From Erythrobacter mangrovi (GTDB lineage Bacteria; Pseudomonadota; Alphaproteobacteria; Sphingomonadales; Sphingomonadaceae), in contig NZ_CP053921.1 of the NCBI RefSeq assembly GCF_013260645.1, forward strand, positions 248,001 to 312,000: a DNA stretch of 64,000 nt. The letters run 5' to 3'. Shown here one piece after another: positions 19,798-28,938 of this stretch. The notes under the pieces are model-generated. The model saw nothing but the letters and a program-made list of their open reading frames with translations, was not told the DNA's origin and ran no database searches. Position numbers and translations under genes: made by a program. Position 1 is the first letter of the stretch; the number at the start of each line of letters is the position of its first letter.

Positions 19798-21264
19798 CTA
19801 GCTGGCGCGGGTGAAATGATCCACGAGCCGGCCGAGACCGACCGAATTGGAGCCCTTGACCAGCACAGCATCGCCCGCGACGACGCCGAAGTCTTCGAGC
19901 AGCCCGATCGCCTCGTCGGCGGTCCGGCAATGCGCCCAGGCAATAGGCTTGCCAAGGACGGAACTTTGCGGTTTCCCCAGTTCGCGCGCGAGCGCGATCA
20001 TCTCGTCGCCGACCAGCAACGCATAGTCGACATCGGCCGCCAGCAGCGGCTCGGCCAGCGCGCTATGGAACTGCGGCCCGAAATCGCCCAGCTCCTTCAT
20101 GGCGCCAAGCACCGCGATGCGACGGGTCGAGGGCGTCTGACCAAGCTGCGCGAGCGTGGCCCGCATGCTGGCAGGGTTGGCGTTGTAGCTTTCGTCGATC
20201 AGCAGTGCCTTGCCGCCCGGCGCATCGATGCCGTGACGCGCGCCGCGGCCCTTGAGCCCGCCCATCTCGGCGAGGGCGAGACCGGCTGCGGCCATATCGC
20301 CGCCCGCGGCACGGACCGCCGCCATCACCGCGAGCGAATTGGCAACCCAATGTTCGCCCGGTTCGGCGACGGTGTAGCACAGCCGCCCCTCGGGAAACTC
20401 GCAGGTGACCAGGCTGCCACCATTCGCGCTGGGGATCGCATCGAGCAGGCGCATGTCGGCGTGGCGCGCCCTTCCGAAGCTCACGACCTTCGCACCCAGT
20501 CTTAGCGCGGCATCGCGTAGCTGTTCGTAATGGGGGGTGTCGGTCGGGATCACCGCCGTACCGCCGGGTTCGAGGCCGAGGAATATCTCGGCCTTCGCAT
20601 CGGCAATCGCCTCCATAGAACCGAGCATTTCAATGTGGGCAGGGGCAATAGTGGTGATCACCGCGACATGCGGGCGCACTTGCCTTGTCAGCCCTTCGAT
20701 CTCACCGGCATTGTTCATCCCCATTTCGAAGATGCCGAAACGGCTGCGCGCAGGCATCCGCGCGAGGCTGAGCGGCACGCCGACATGGTTGTTGTAGCTG
20801 CGGATCGAACGGTGTGCCGCACCCCTACTGGCGCGCTCCAGCGCGGCAAAGATGGCTTCCTTGACCCCGGTCTTGCCCACTGAGCCAGTGACACCGATGA
20901 TCTTTGCCGAGGCACGATCGCGCGCCGCGCGGGCCAGGGCCTTGAGTGCGACCGTCGTGTCCTCGACCAGGATATGCGGGTAATCGACCGGGCGGTCGAC
21001 GATTGCCCCGGCGGCGCCGTTGGCAAAGGCCTTGCCGAGGAAGCGGTGGCCGTCCATCGCTTCGCCTTTGAGGGCAATGAAGAGATCGCCATTGACGACG
21101 TCGCGGCTATCCATCTCGACCCCCGCAACCTGGAAGTCCTGGCTGGGGATACCGCCGACTGCCGCCGCGATATCCTGTGCCGACCACAGCGTTAAGGGTA
21201 GCCGGTCGCGCGGGTCGGCCGGCCAATCGACATAGGCAGGGTGACGCAGGATGGCAGCGCTCAT
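19798..21264 (-). CDS. murF: UDP-MurNAc-tripeptide--D-Ala-D-Ala ligase MurF
   Basis: Adds D-Ala-D-Ala to the tripeptide precursor (488 aa). The N-terminal domain contains [17 protein letters not shown]. The ATP loop is [15 protein letters not shown], followed by [14 protein letters not shown] and the C-terminal [17 protein letters not shown]. The loop has VGKTGVKE where many MurF proteins have GKTTTKE. The start at 21264 (MSAAILRHP) gives an ATGA overlap with murE. An alternative codon at 21294 lies inside murE. Confidence 0.96.
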   Translation of the reverse strand: MSAAILRHPAYVDWPADPRDRLPLTLWSAQDIAAAVGGIPSQDFQVAGVEMDSRDVVNGDLFIALKGEAMDGHRFLGKAFANGAAGAIVDRPVDYPHILVEDTTVALKALARAARDRASAKIIGVTGSVGKTGVKEAIFAALERASRGAAHRSIRSYNNHVGVPLSLARMPARSRFGIFEMGMNNAGEIEGLTRQVRPHVAVITTIAPAHIEMLGSMEAIADAKAEIFLGLEPGGTAVIPTDTPHYEQLRDAALRLGAKVVSFGRARHADMRLLDAIPSANGGSLVTCEFPEGRLCYTVAEPGEHWVANSLAVMAAVRAAGGDMAAAGLALAEMGGLKGRGARHGIDAPGGKALLIDESYNANPASMRATLAQLGQTPSTRRIAVLGAMKELGDFGPQFHSALAEPLLAADVDYALLVGDEMIALARELGKPQSSVLGKPIAWAHCRTADEAIGLLEDFGVVAGDAVLVKGSNSVGLGRLVDHFTRAS

Positions 21265-22736
21265 GCCGCACCCCCTACAGATTTTGCCGCGCATTCACGC
21301 GCAACCTCGACGTCGTCGAAGGGCAGCACTCGCATGTTGTCTCCCGATCCGATGATCTGACCTGTTTCATGACCCTTGCCGGCGATGAGGACGATGTCGT
21401 CCGCACCGGCTTCGGCGATCGCAGCACAAATGGCTTCGCGGCGATCGCCCACTTCGCGTGCACCCGGTGCACCGGCAAGCACCTGGCGGCGGATTTCCGC
21501 AGGATCCTCGCCCCGCGGATTGTCGTCGGTGACGATGACCACATCGCATGCCTTGGCGGCAGCCGCGCCCATCTGCGCGCGCTTGCCGTGGTCGCGATCG
21601 CCGCCGGCACCAAAGACCGTGATGAGCCGTCCGGTAACATGAGGGCGAAGCGCGGCAACGGCGGCTTCGATTGCATCCGGTGTGTGGGCATAATCGACGT
21701 AAACCGGCGCACCGGAATGCGCGATAGCCGCGCGTTCAAGTCGCCCTCGGACGGGCTGCAGCCGCGCTACGCCGTCCCACACGAGATTTGCCGGCGTACC
21801 ACTCGCTAGCGCGAGGCCCGCTGCGCAGAGTGCGTTGGCAACCTGGTAGGCGCCGATCAGCGGGAGGGTGATCTTCCGGGTCTCGCCGCCATGCTCGACG
21901 GTCAGGACCTGGCCAAGCTGGGTCGGCTCTCGTCCGACAAGGCGGATATCGTCGCCCGCCTCACCCACTGTCACGGTCGCGAGTCCGCGCCGGCGCGCAT
22001 GGTCGAGAGCGCGAGCGTTCCACTCGCTCCCGTCCGCACTCATCCAGATCACCGCCGTCGCTCCGTCGGAGACGACCTCATCGAACAAGCGCATCTTGGC
22101 CGCGAAGTAGTCTTCCATATCGGCATGGTAATCGAGGTGGTCGCGGCTGAAATTGGTGAAAGCCGCAGCTTCAACCGCAACCCCTTCGTTACGGTACTGC
22201 GCCAGCCCGTGGCTCGACGCTTCATAGGCGACATGGGTCACCCCTTCGCGGGCGAGACCCGACAGGTTCGCCAGGAAGGTCACGATGTCCGGCGTGGTCA
22301 GGCCAGTCGATACGCTCTCGTCGGGCGTGGTTACGCCCAGCGTGCCGATGCTCGCCGCCCTTTCCCCGGCCATGCGCCAGAGCTGCCGCGTCATCTCGAC
22401 GGTCGAAGTCTTGCCGTTGGTGCCGGTGACCGCAACGATGTGCTGGGGTACCGGTGTAAAGAAGTGCGACGCCAGCCGGGCGAAGGTCTTGCGAGGATTG
22501 GCATCAGCAATATGCAAGGCGCCCAGAACCTGCGTCTCGGGCCGGGCGACCACGGCAACAGCCCCAGCCTCGATCGCGGCAGGGATGAAGTTTTCACCGT
22601 TGGCCTGCGCACCCTGAAAGGCGCCGAAAACGGTGCCGGGGGCGACCTTGCGGTTGTCGATCGCGAAGCCGGTCACCTCGGCATCGCCATCGCCACATTC
22701 CAAGCCAGCCGTCTCACAAAGTTTCCGCAATTTCAT
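21261..22736 (-). CDS. murE: UDP-MurNAc-L-alanyl-D-glutamate--meso-diaminopimelate ligase MurE
   Basis: Adds the third stem residue (491 aa). It has the ATP loop AVTGTNGKTSTVEMTRQL, YEASSHGLAQYR, FTNFSRDHLDYH and VYVDYAHTPDAIE. The residue-selecting motif reads DDNPRGED, the DNPR form that predicts meso-diaminopimelate rather than lysine. A Gram-negative type stem peptide is therefore expected. It overlaps ftsI and murF by ATGA. Confidence 0.97.
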   Translation of the reverse strand: MKLRKLCETAGLECGDGDAEVTGFAIDNRKVAPGTVFGAFQGAQANGENFIPAAIEAGAVAVVARPETQVLGALHIADANPRKTFARLASHFFTPVPQHIVAVTGTNGKTSTVEMTRQLWRMAGERAASIGTLGVTTPDESVSTGLTTPDIVTFLANLSGLAREGVTHVAYEASSHGLAQYRNEGVAVEAAAFTNFSRDHLDYHADMEDYFAAKMRLFDEVVSDGATAVIWMSADGSEWNARALDHARRRGLATVTVGEAGDDIRLVGREPTQLGQVLTVEHGGETRKITLPLIGAYQVANALCAAGLALASGTPANLVWDGVARLQPVRGRLERAAIAHSGAPVYVDYAHTPDAIEAAVAALRPHVTGRLITVFGAGGDRDHGKRAQMGAAAAKACDVVIVTDDNPRGEDPAEIRRQVLAGAPGAREVGDRREAICAAIAEAGADDIVLIAGKGHETGQIIGSGDNMRVLPFDDVEVARECAAKSVGGAA

Positions 22737-24502
22737 TCGCCAGCTGCCTCCGGAATCAGCGGGCGGATATCGGAGATATCAACATCACGGGTATCGTCGG
22801 GGCGCACGCCGATCAGCGGGCCAATGCGAGGGATCAGCCGGCCGACAATTGGGGCAGCGTTCCAAGCAGCGGTACGCTGGTAGCTGGACGCGATCGTGCC
22901 ACGCGGCTCGTCGAGCATGGCGATAACAACATAACGTGGGCGATCCATCGGGAACGCCGCTGCAAACGTCGAGACCACCGCACTCTTCCGGTAGCCGTTG
23001 GCACCAGGTTTTTCGGCCGAACCGGTCTTGCCGCCCACACGATAGCCCGGTGCATTGGCATTGCGGCCGGTACCGTAGACCGAGATTGCACGCAGAAGCT
23101 GGCGCATCCGGCTGGAGGTCGACGCCTTGAAGACCCGCCGCCCCTTGGGCGCCTCGCCCGCGCCCAGCTTCTGCAAGGTGGCCGGACGCCAGATTCCGCC
23201 ATTCACCAGAGCAGCGTAGGCCGAAGCCAGATGGAGCGGGGTCACCGCGATGCTGTGGCCGAATCCAACGGTCATATTGGTCAGGCGCGGCCACTTCTTG
23301 CCGGGCCAAAGGGGGAAGCCCCGGGCAGGAATCTCGATATAGGGTCGCTCGTTCATGCCCAAGTCAATCATCGTGCGGCGCAGGCGTTCCGGGCCCAGTT
23401 CGTCGGCGATCCGGGCGCTTACAGTGTTGGACGAATGGATCAGCGTCTCGATGGGATTGAGCGACGCTCCCAGATCGTGGCTGTCCCTGATCGTAAAGCG
23501 CCCGACCTGCACCGGCGAGGCGTCATAGCGCTTGCCGAGATCGCGGATCACACCGGCATCGATCGCGGCAGCGACGGTAATCGGCTTGAAGGTCGAGCCA
23601 AGCTCATAGACCTGGTTGGTCACGCGGTTGAACATCAGGCTCTGCCCGCGAGCATCGATCTTATTGGGGTCGAACTCGGGAAGCGAGGCCAATGCGAGCA
23701 CCTCTCCGGTATCCACGTCCAGCACGATACCCGCCGCACCCTGCGCGTCGTTCAGCTTCATGCCACGCCGCAGTTCGTCCTCGAGCGCGCCCTGCACCCG
23801 CACGTCGATCGAAAGCGCTACCGGTGTCCCGCGTGTGGCAGGGTCACGCAAATGCTCGTCGAGCACTTGCTCCATGCCAACCCGCCCCCGTCCGTCGGCA
23901 GCGACATAGCCAAGCACATGGGCACCCATCGACCCCTGCGGGTAGTGGCGATCGTTCTCCATCGGCATCTCAAGGGCGAGTTCGCCGATGTCCTGCACGA
24001 GATTGGCTTCTTCTGGTAGCACGCGACGGCGGATGTAACCCTGCCGTCCGGCAGCGAACTGGGCGGCTACGCGTTTCTCATCGAGGTCAGGGAAGATCGC
24101 CTTGAGCTTGGCCGCAACTTCCCGCGGTGCATGAACAAGCGGCGCACCACCCTCACCCATCGCCTGCGGATTGAACCACAGGGCATAGGCCGGGAATGCC
24201 CGAGCCAATGGCACGCCGTTGCGATCGGTGATTTCACCACGCGGCGGCAGCAGCGCTTCCTCGAGCGAGGTCGCGCGCAAGCCATGATCCGACATGCCAA
24301 GGTAGGTGATGCGTAAAAGCGCAATCAGCGCAATGAAGGCAAAGCCGAAGGCGATCCACAATACCCGCCAACGGGCCACGGTGAGAGAACGCTGACGCAC
24401 GGTGACGAGCTGCACGCGACCAGAGGCCACCGCCATGCTTACTGCACCGTGTCCGCTACTTCCCGCCGCTATCGCGGGACCGTAGCCAGAGAAAGCATTC
24501 AC
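22733..24502 (-). CDS. ftsI: Septal transpeptidase FtsI (PBP3; GTG start)
   Basis: Class B penicillin-binding protein that cross-links septal peptidoglycan (589 aa). One transmembrane helix at about 47-64 is followed by the dimerisation/pedestal domain (PPRGEITDRNGVPLA, 86-100). The transpeptidase domain has Ser303 in GSTFKP, the SSN motif at 357-359 and KTG at 492-494. GTG at 24502 gives a GTGA overlap with ftsL, as elsewhere in the cluster. The first in-frame ATG is at 24436 and would still leave the membrane helix intact, so the true start is not fully settled. Confidence 0.95.
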   Translation of the reverse strand: MNAFSGYGPAIAAGSSGHGAVSMAVASGRVQLVTVRQRSLTVARWRVLWIAFGFAFIALIALLRITYLGMSDHGLRATSLEEALLPPRGEITDRNGVPLARAFPAYALWFNPQAMGEGGAPLVHAPREVAAKLKAIFPDLDEKRVAAQFAAGRQGYIRRRVLPEEANLVQDIGELALEMPMENDRHYPQGSMGAHVLGYVAADGRGRVGMEQVLDEHLRDPATRGTPVALSIDVRVQGALEDELRRGMKLNDAQGAAGIVLDVDTGEVLALASLPEFDPNKIDARGQSLMFNRVTNQVYELGSTFKPITVAAAIDAGVIRDLGKRYDASPVQVGRFTIRDSHDLGASLNPIETLIHSSNTVSARIADELGPERLRRTMIDLGMNERPYIEIPARGFPLWPGKKWPRLTNMTVGFGHSIAVTPLHLASAYAALVNGGIWRPATLQKLGAGEAPKGRRVFKASTSSRMRQLLRAISVYGTGRNANAPGYRVGGKTGSAEKPGANGYRKSAVVSTFAAAFPMDRPRYVVIAMLDEPRGTIASSYQRTAAWNAAPIVGRLIPRIGPLIGVRPDDTRDVDISDIRPLIPEAAGE

Positions 24503-25008
24503 CGGGTCACCTCGGCAACGCCAACGATCGCTCCGGTGGGATGCGCAAGACGCTGGGCAAGATCGGTGGCGGCGAGATCGCGGTGGGATGGCCGGTCAGC
24601 TCCAGCGGACACCGTCCCGTCTTCGGCGATCCAGCTAGCCAGCAGGCCCGTATCCTCGCGCGGCGGGGTGTTAAGAGCGACGCGGACCGGCGAAGGCGCA
24701 TCGATACCCCACGGCGTACCCAGCGCGGCAAGCTGGGTTTCACTCTCGAGGTACTGGTCTGCACGCGGCGCGCCATAGCCGAACTCGACCGCATTCCAGT
24801 TAGCCAGTTGCTGTTGGCTGGCGCGAGTCTGGAACTCGGTTTCGAGCATCAGTTTTGCGCGCTGCACGGCGATTATCTCGCGTTCGGTCAGGCGCACATC
24901 GCTCTTCACCGCGTTGACCTTGAAGGTCAGCGCGAGGAGCAGGCCGAAGCAGACGGACAGCACGATGGCCCAGCCGATCTGGCGAACGCGTGAACCTCCT
25001 ACCATCAT
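24499..25008 (-). CDS. ftsL: Cell division protein FtsL
   Basis: Small bitopic divisome protein (169 aa). A transmembrane helix lies at about 11-30, followed by a charged helical stretch at 31-70 with heptad-like spacing, as needed for FtsL-FtsB-FtsQ assembly. The remaining 100 residues are a Pro- and Ala-containing tail longer than in enteric FtsL (about 120 aa in all). Identification rests on position between rsmH and ftsI plus topology, since sequence conservation is weak. It overlaps rsmH by ATGA; a second ATG follows at once at 25005. Confidence 0.85.
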   Translation of the reverse strand: MMVGGSRVRQIGWAIVLSVCFGLLLALTFKVNAVKSDVRLTEREIIAVQRAKLMLETEFQTRASQQQLANWNAVEFGYGAPRADQYLESETQLAALGTPWGIDAPSPVRVALNTPPREDTGLLASWIAEDGTVSAGADRPSHRDLAATDLAQRLAHPTGAIVGVAEVTR

Positions 25009-25943
25009 GCGGCCTCCCTTGCCGGTGTTGCTGTGCGAGTGGCGTGGCGCAAGACCGAGGAGCGTGCGCGCGGGTTGCGGGCGATCTCTGCCTCGGTCGG
25101 CTTGATTGCCTTGCTAACTCGAAAAAAGACCGGATCGTCCTGCGCCGCCAGTGGGACGTGACGCGAAGCGCTCGGGGTTGAGGATGCCTCGCGCAGGAAG
25201 CGCTTGACGATCCGGTCTTCGAGGCTGTGGAAGCTGACCACTGCAAGGCGGCCCCCTTCCTTCAGCAAGTGTTCGGCAGCCGACAGGCCTTGGGACAGTT
25301 CGTCGAGCTCGCCGTTCACGTGAATTCGGATGGCCTGGAATGTACGGGTGGCCGGGTCTTTCTTGTCATGCGGCTTGAAGCCGAGTGCCTTGCGAACCAC
25401 GCGCGCCAGGTCGCCCGTCGTCGACAGCGGCCGCGCGGCAACGATCGCGCGCGCCACGCGGCGCGACTGGCGCTCCTCACCGTAGGTATAAAGGACGTCG
25501 GCGATCGCCTTCTCGTCGGCGCTGTTGAGGAAGTCCGCGGCGCTCGCCCCTTCCTGGCTCATGCGCATGTCCAGCGGACCATCCGACGAGAAGGCGAACC
25601 CGCGATGCGCCTGATCAAGCTGCATCGATGACACGCCGATGTCCATGACCACACCATCGACCCGCGCGACGCCGGCGGACGTCATGACGTCGAGCATCTC
25701 GGAGAAACGGTGTGGGTGGAGAAAAAGGCGCGGCGGATTTTCCTCCGTCTCGCGCCATGTGCGACCCGATGCAATTGCGTCAGGATCCCGGTCGAAAGCG
25801 TGCACCGTCGCGCCCCGCGCGAGCAGGGCACGGGTATATCCACCCGCCCCGAAGGTCGCGTCGATGATGACGTCGCCCGGTTGCGGGTCGAGCGCCTCGA
25901 CAACCTCGTCGAGGAGGACGGGGATGTGCGGGGCGCCGGTCAC
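25005..25943 (-). CDS. rsmH: 16S rRNA (cytosine(1402)-N4)-methyltransferase RsmH (GTG start)
   Basis: SAM-dependent methyltransferase (312 aa, formerly MraW). It has [13 protein letters not shown] at the N-terminus, the SAM-binding [15 protein letters not shown] and [31 protein letters not shown] across the substrate region. [17 protein letters not shown] and [16 protein letters not shown] follow near the C-terminus. GTG at 25943-25941 gives a GTGA overlap with mraZ and the standard [11 protein letters not shown] beginning. An ATG at 26039 would run back through mraZ. Confidence 0.96.
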   Translation of the reverse strand: MTGAPHIPVLLDEVVEALDPQPGDVIIDATFGAGGYTRALLARGATVHAFDRDPDAIASGRTWRETEENPPRLFLHPHRFSEMLDVMTSAGVARVDGVVMDIGVSSMQLDQAHRGFAFSSDGPLDMRMSQEGASAADFLNSADEKAIADVLYTYGEERQSRRVARAIVAARPLSTTGDLARVVRKALGFKPHDKKDPATRTFQAIRIHVNGELDELSQGLSAAEHLLKEGGRLAVVSFHSLEDRIVKRFLREASSTPSASRHVPLAAQDDPVFFRVSKAIKPTEAEIARNPRARSSVLRHATRTATPAREAA

Positions 25944-26425
25944 TTGCCCTTCGCCTTCACTTCTTCGAGGAAGCTGCCGCAGGCGGCCTTCGCGCTTGCC
26001 CAGTCGTCGCCCATCTTGGCGAGTTCGTCCGGGTTCCACAGGGTAAAAAAGCGGCCGCCGCCCTGGAAATAGAGTCCGCCCTCGATCCCGCCTAGGGTGC
26101 GCAGGTGCTCGGGCATGACGAAACGGCCGCTGTCGTCGAAAGGAAGCTCGACGAAACCGAATAGCTGGCTGGAACGGGTGTCGCGATCGAACTCCTTGCC
26201 GAGACGGATGGCCATCTCTTCTTCACGGTCGATCTGTGCGTGGAGCTCTTCCTTGCGGGAAAGGCCGAAGCCGACGAGGCAGTTCCAGGTGGGGTGCTTC
26301 ATCAGGCACAGGACGCGGCCGTCGCTGCTGTCCTTCACCGCCTTGCGGAAGAGCGGGGGCAGCACGAAGCGACCCTTGTCGCCCGCAGGCGAATATGCCT
26401 GTCCGCTGTACCCTCCGAAAGCCAC
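25940..26425 (-). CDS. mraZ: Transcriptional regulator MraZ (GTG start)
   Basis: First gene of the dcw cluster (161 aa). It has two tandem SpoVT/AbrB-like domains: [16 protein letters not shown] near 16-31 and [16 protein letters not shown] near 97-112. MraZ forms a multimeric ring and represses its own promoter by binding GGG-containing repeats at 10-bp spacing; a matching array lies 136-185 bp upstream (see 26561-26610). The start is a GTG at 26425 preceded by a weak GGGG ribosome site. The stop overlaps rsmH by GTGA. Confidence 0.95.
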   Translation of the reverse strand: MAFGGYSGQAYSPAGDKGRFVLPPLFRKAVKDSSDGRVLCLMKHPTWNCLVGFGLSRKEELHAQIDREEEMAIRLGKEFDRDTRSSQLFGFVELPFDDSGRFVMPEHLRTLGGIEGGLYFQGGGRFFTLWNPDELAKMGDDWASAKAACGSFLEEVKAKGK

Positions 26426-26560
26426 TGCCCCAAATCCCGACTAAGCGTTCAAAACCTCCCCCGGGCAAGACTTCCCCCCACTCACCCGTAAGCACGGGCG
26501 AGCTGCAGTGCCTGCTGGCCCTGCACGCTTAGACAGCCTTGTCCGATGTCCTGATGATTT

Positions 26561-26610
26561 ATCGCGGGTGCATCGGGGATGAAAGGGAAAATTGCGGGAT
26601 TTTACGGGAT
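26561..26610. promoter_or_regulatory. Five 10-bp-phased GGG repeats, putative MraZ-box array
   Basis: On the plus strand GGG triplets begin at 26566, 26576, 26585, 26596 and 26606. This is one per helical turn within five successive 10-bp units whose best form is CGGGAT. Known MraZ boxes are TGGGN elements repeated every 10 bp upstream of mraZ. Here the array lies just downstream of the predicted start point, a position suited to autorepression. Orientation relative to mraZ is opposite to that in Escherichia coli, and the base before GGG is usually C, so the assignment is inference. Confidence 0.6.
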
Positions 26611-26619
26611 AATCCCGTA
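26603..26619. promoter_or_regulatory. Perfect palindrome at the dcw transcription start
   Basis: TACGGGAT and ATCCCGTA flank a single A, giving 8-bp perfect arms. It includes the last GGG repeat of the phased array and adds an inverted copy, right at the predicted start point near 26621. It may be an operator for MraZ or for another dimeric regulator. Confidence 0.5.
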
Positions 26620-26627
26620 TATATTTG

Positions 26628-26656
26628 ATTTTATTGTTTTATTTTTCTGATGCCAA
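26628..26656 (-). promoter_or_regulatory. Sigma-70-type promoter of the mraZ-ftsZ cluster
   Basis: On the minus strand TTGGCA (26656-26651, 5 of 6 to TTGACA) and TAAAAT (26633-26628, 5 of 6 to TATAAT) are separated by exactly 17 bp. The spacer is A-rich. Transcription would begin near 26621, upstream of the GGG array. This is the best match to a housekeeping promoter that I found in the window. Confidence 0.65.
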
Positions 26657-26769
26657 CTTCGAAATTCTTATCAAATGCCTAAAGAGAGTACTGGAAAATC
26701 ACGCGATTCTGCCGAGTCGCGGCCTCAATCGGGCCAAATTGCCGAGTCTGTCCCGCAAAATCCCCGGGA

Positions 26770-27516
26770 TCAGCGCGTAAAGGACTCGTCGACCAGGCCG
26801 ACGAAGGAGTCGCGCCGATCTGAAGAGACAAAACCCGCCTCATCGCCATCGAGTACGGCAGCATCGGCAACCAGCGTCACGTGACCCTCACCGATATCGC
26901 ATCTGGCCACCAGGCCTGCGGCGGATAAGCGGCAAGCAGCCGCGCCTTCACCTGGTAGCAGTGCGAATTCTCCGGCCAGTCGTGTCGGGATACTGCCTCG
27001 GGCGTGCGTCACCCAATGCTCCGTATCGGGCTGCTCATCGTCGAACCGTAATTCGAGGCCCCAACGCGCCAGGATCGGCGAAAGCAGCACCACATCCTGC
27101 GGTCGGCGCCGGTCGCCGATCGGAAAGCTGCTGTGCCGGGTCAGCATCGGGTCGGCAAAGATCAACGCCTGCCCGCCGGCGCGCACCCAGCGATCGAGCG
27201 CAACGTTCTCCGAGGGCGCCAGGGGACGAGGTTGGGCAAGGATCAGGAAGCGCATTGCCGCGAGCATATCGTCCTCAAGCGCATCCAGCGGTACCAGCTC
27301 GAAGCTTTCTTCCAGTGATGCGCGGACCCAGTCCGGTTCGCCAGTGTCGTCGAGGAAGTCCGCAACATCGCTCTCTTCGCCCCAGTAAATCGAGATCGTC
27401 CCGAACAGGCCGAGTGCCGGGAGAGGCGCATCGTCTCCATTCGCCTCGCCGGGCTGGCACCCTGCCAGCGCCAGCATTGCTACGAGGAGGATCTTACTGC
27501 GCAGGCGCTGCCGCAT
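26770..27516 (-). CDS. Putative lipoprotein with GldG/DUF4350-like domain
   Basis: The 248-aa precursor starts MRQRLRSKILL and has a lipobox ending LALAGC (Cys near 20). The body contains RFLILAQPRPLAPSENVALDRW, then VRAGGQALIFADPML. This pattern resembles the class I glutaminase-like fold of GldG/DUF4350 proteins, where a large complex inspects an item and decides. No catalytic triad is evident and the role is unknown. It overlaps the upstream small membrane protein by 23 bp, so they are probably translated together. The open frame starts earlier at 27585, but the signal peptide fixes the start at 27516. Confidence 0.65.
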   Translation of the reverse strand: MRQRLRSKILLVAMLALAGCQPGEANGDDAPLPALGLFGTISIYWGEESDVADFLDDTGEPDWVRASLEESFELVPLDALEDDMLAAMRFLILAQPRPLAPSENVALDRWVRAGGQALIFADPMLTRHSSFPIGDRRRPQDVVLLSPILARWGLELRFDDEQPDTEHWVTHARGSIPTRLAGEFALLPGEGAAACRLSAAGLVARCDIGEGHVTLVADAAVLDGDEAGFVSSDRRDSFVGLVDESFTR

Positions 27517-27847
27517 CGGCCTGTGCTGGCGTCGGCGCAACCGTTGTCGCCGGTGCCGGTTGGGCCGGCATGTCGGGCACCACACCGGCCTCGACTAGCG
27601 GGTCGCTCTGGGTGGCAGCCGTGGTCGGTTCGGTCGTTGCTGCTGCTTCGGGGACCGCAGTCGCATCGGTTTCGGCGGCGCGGTTCTGGATCACGCTGGC
27701 TAGGCCGACCAGCAGGATCATCAGGACCACGCCGGTGACGCCAATCTGTAGCCGTTGAATCGTCCGTTCACGCCGGGCGTTTCCGCCCGACACATCGGCC
27801 AGTTCTGGCACCACCGGCTTGCGGCTCATGTCGAAGAAATGCGCCAT
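27494..27847 (-). CDS. Small single-pass membrane protein, function unknown
   Basis: The 117-aa protein has a cytoplasmic N-terminus of about 35 residues containing a basic ARRERTIQRLQ stretch. One transmembrane helix lies at about 36-55. The periplasmic tail is Ala-, Thr- and Pro-rich and probably disordered. No domain is recognised. It lies 32 bp after cysK in the same direction and overlaps the next lipoprotein gene by 23 bp, which suggests the two products act together at the inner membrane. Confidence 0.6.
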   Translation of the reverse strand: MAHFFDMSRKPVVPELADVSGGNARRERTIQRLQIGVTGVVLMILLVGLASVIQNRAAETDATAVPEAAATTEPTTAATQSDPLVEAGVVPDMPAQPAPATTVAPTPAQADAAAPAQ

Positions 27848-27879
27848 GAATGGAGCCTAGGCTGCCTGCCGGGTCGCGG

Positions 27880-28896
27880 TCAATCGGTGGACTTGAGCCA
27901 CTCGAACACCGGAAGGCCCTTCTGCGCCAGCCAGTCGGCATTGTAGAGCGTCGACAGGTAACGGAAGCCGGTATCGCACAGGATTGTCGCCACGCGCGGA
28001 TTTTCACGTCCTTCCGCCACTAGCTGTTTGCCCAGCGCGATCGCTCCGGCGACGTTGATCCCGCTCGACAGGCCCAGACACAGCCCTTCCTCGCGCAGCA
28101 GGCGCGCGACCCAGACAAGACCTTCCTCGTCCGAAATGCGGAACTGGGTATCGATCGGAGCGCCCTCGAGATTGCCGGTGATCCGGCCCTGGCCGATCCC
28201 TTCGGCGACCGAGGACCCTTCCGCTTTGAGTTCGCCGTGGGCGTAGTAGTTGTACAGCGCCGCCCCATGCGGGTCGGTCAGCGCGATGACGATGTTTTCG
28301 TCCAGTTCCTTTAGGCCCATGCCGACGCCGGCAATCGTTCCGCCCGTTCCGGCCGCACAGGTAAAACCGTCGATCCGTCCTTCAAGCTGTGCCCACAGTT
28401 CCTTTGCCGTGGTTTCGATATGTGCCTTGCGGTTGGCCGTGTTGTCGAACTGCCCAGCCCAGATCGCGCCTTCGATCTCGTCCGCCATCCGGCGCGAGAC
28501 GTGCTGGAAGTGATTGCAATCGGCGTATTTGGTCGGTGGTACGGTGACCAGCTCCGCGCCAAGCGCGCGCAGGGTCGCCATCTTTTCCGGCGATTGGTTG
28601 TCCGGCATCACGATGATGGTGCGGTAGCCCAGTGCATTGGCCACCAGTGCGATGCCGATGCCGGTATTGCCCGCGGTCCCTTCGACCACCGTACCGCCCG
28701 GTTTCAGGTCACCCCGCGCCTCTGCATCACGAATGATGTAGAGCGCGGCGCGGTCCTTCACCGAAGCGCCGGGGTTGAGGAATTCGCATTTGCCGAAAAT
28801 GTCGCAGCCGGCTTCCGCGCTCGGTCCTTCAAGGCGGACCAGCGGCGTATTGCCGATGAGGTCGAGCGCGCGCTCGCGTACGGGAATATCAATCAT
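27880..28896 (-). CDS. cysK: Cysteine synthase A (O-acetylserine sulfhydrylase)
   Basis: PLP enzyme (338 aa) that forms L-cysteine from O-acetylserine and sulfide. The PLP lysine is Lys47 in NPGASVKDRA. The phosphate/substrate loop TAGNTG spans 74-79, with Thr where many homologues have Ser. A Gly-rich AAGTGGTIAG loop lies near 182-191. The start at 28896 (MIDIPVRERA) is preferred to an ATG 36 bp upstream because family members begin here. Confidence 0.93.
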   Translation of the reverse strand: MIDIPVRERALDLIGNTPLVRLEGPSAEAGCDIFGKCEFLNPGASVKDRAALYIIRDAEARGDLKPGGTVVEGTAGNTGIGIALVANALGYRTIIVMPDNQSPEKMATLRALGAELVTVPPTKYADCNHFQHVSRRMADEIEGAIWAGQFDNTANRKAHIETTAKELWAQLEGRIDGFTCAAGTGGTIAGVGMGLKELDENIVIALTDPHGAALYNYYAHGELKAEGSSVAEGIGQGRITGNLEGAPIDTQFRISDEEGLVWVARLLREEGLCLGLSSGINVAGAIALGKQLVAEGRENPRVATILCDTGFRYLSTLYNADWLAQKGLPVFEWLKSTD

Positions 28897-28938
28897 ACCG
28901 TGCGAGGTAGGCGCGCGCGCCTCAACCCGCAAACAACA

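Larger units (their letters stand above)
26426..26769. other. Gene-free control region of the dcw cluster
   Basis: The 344-bp gap between the lipoprotein stop and the mraZ start. Its middle part (about 26585-26690) is far more A+T rich than its surroundings. It contains a promoter (26628-26656), a palindrome (26603-26619) and five phased GGG elements (26561-26610), all listed separately. The leader from the predicted transcription start to mraZ is about 195 nt. Short open frames across it lack ribosome sites and are not called. Confidence 0.8.

Noticed and set aside
26428-26480. TGGGG-like elements on the minus strand close to the mraZ start as MraZ boxes
   Set aside because: Three G-runs (near 26430, 26460 and 26478) are not at 10-bp spacing, unlike the array at 26561-26610, so they are not called.
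26675-26884. 69-codon plus-strand open frame in the dcw control region
   Set aside because: It overlaps the lipoprotein gene antisense, has no ribosome site and consists of low-complexity Ser/Thr/Glu residues.
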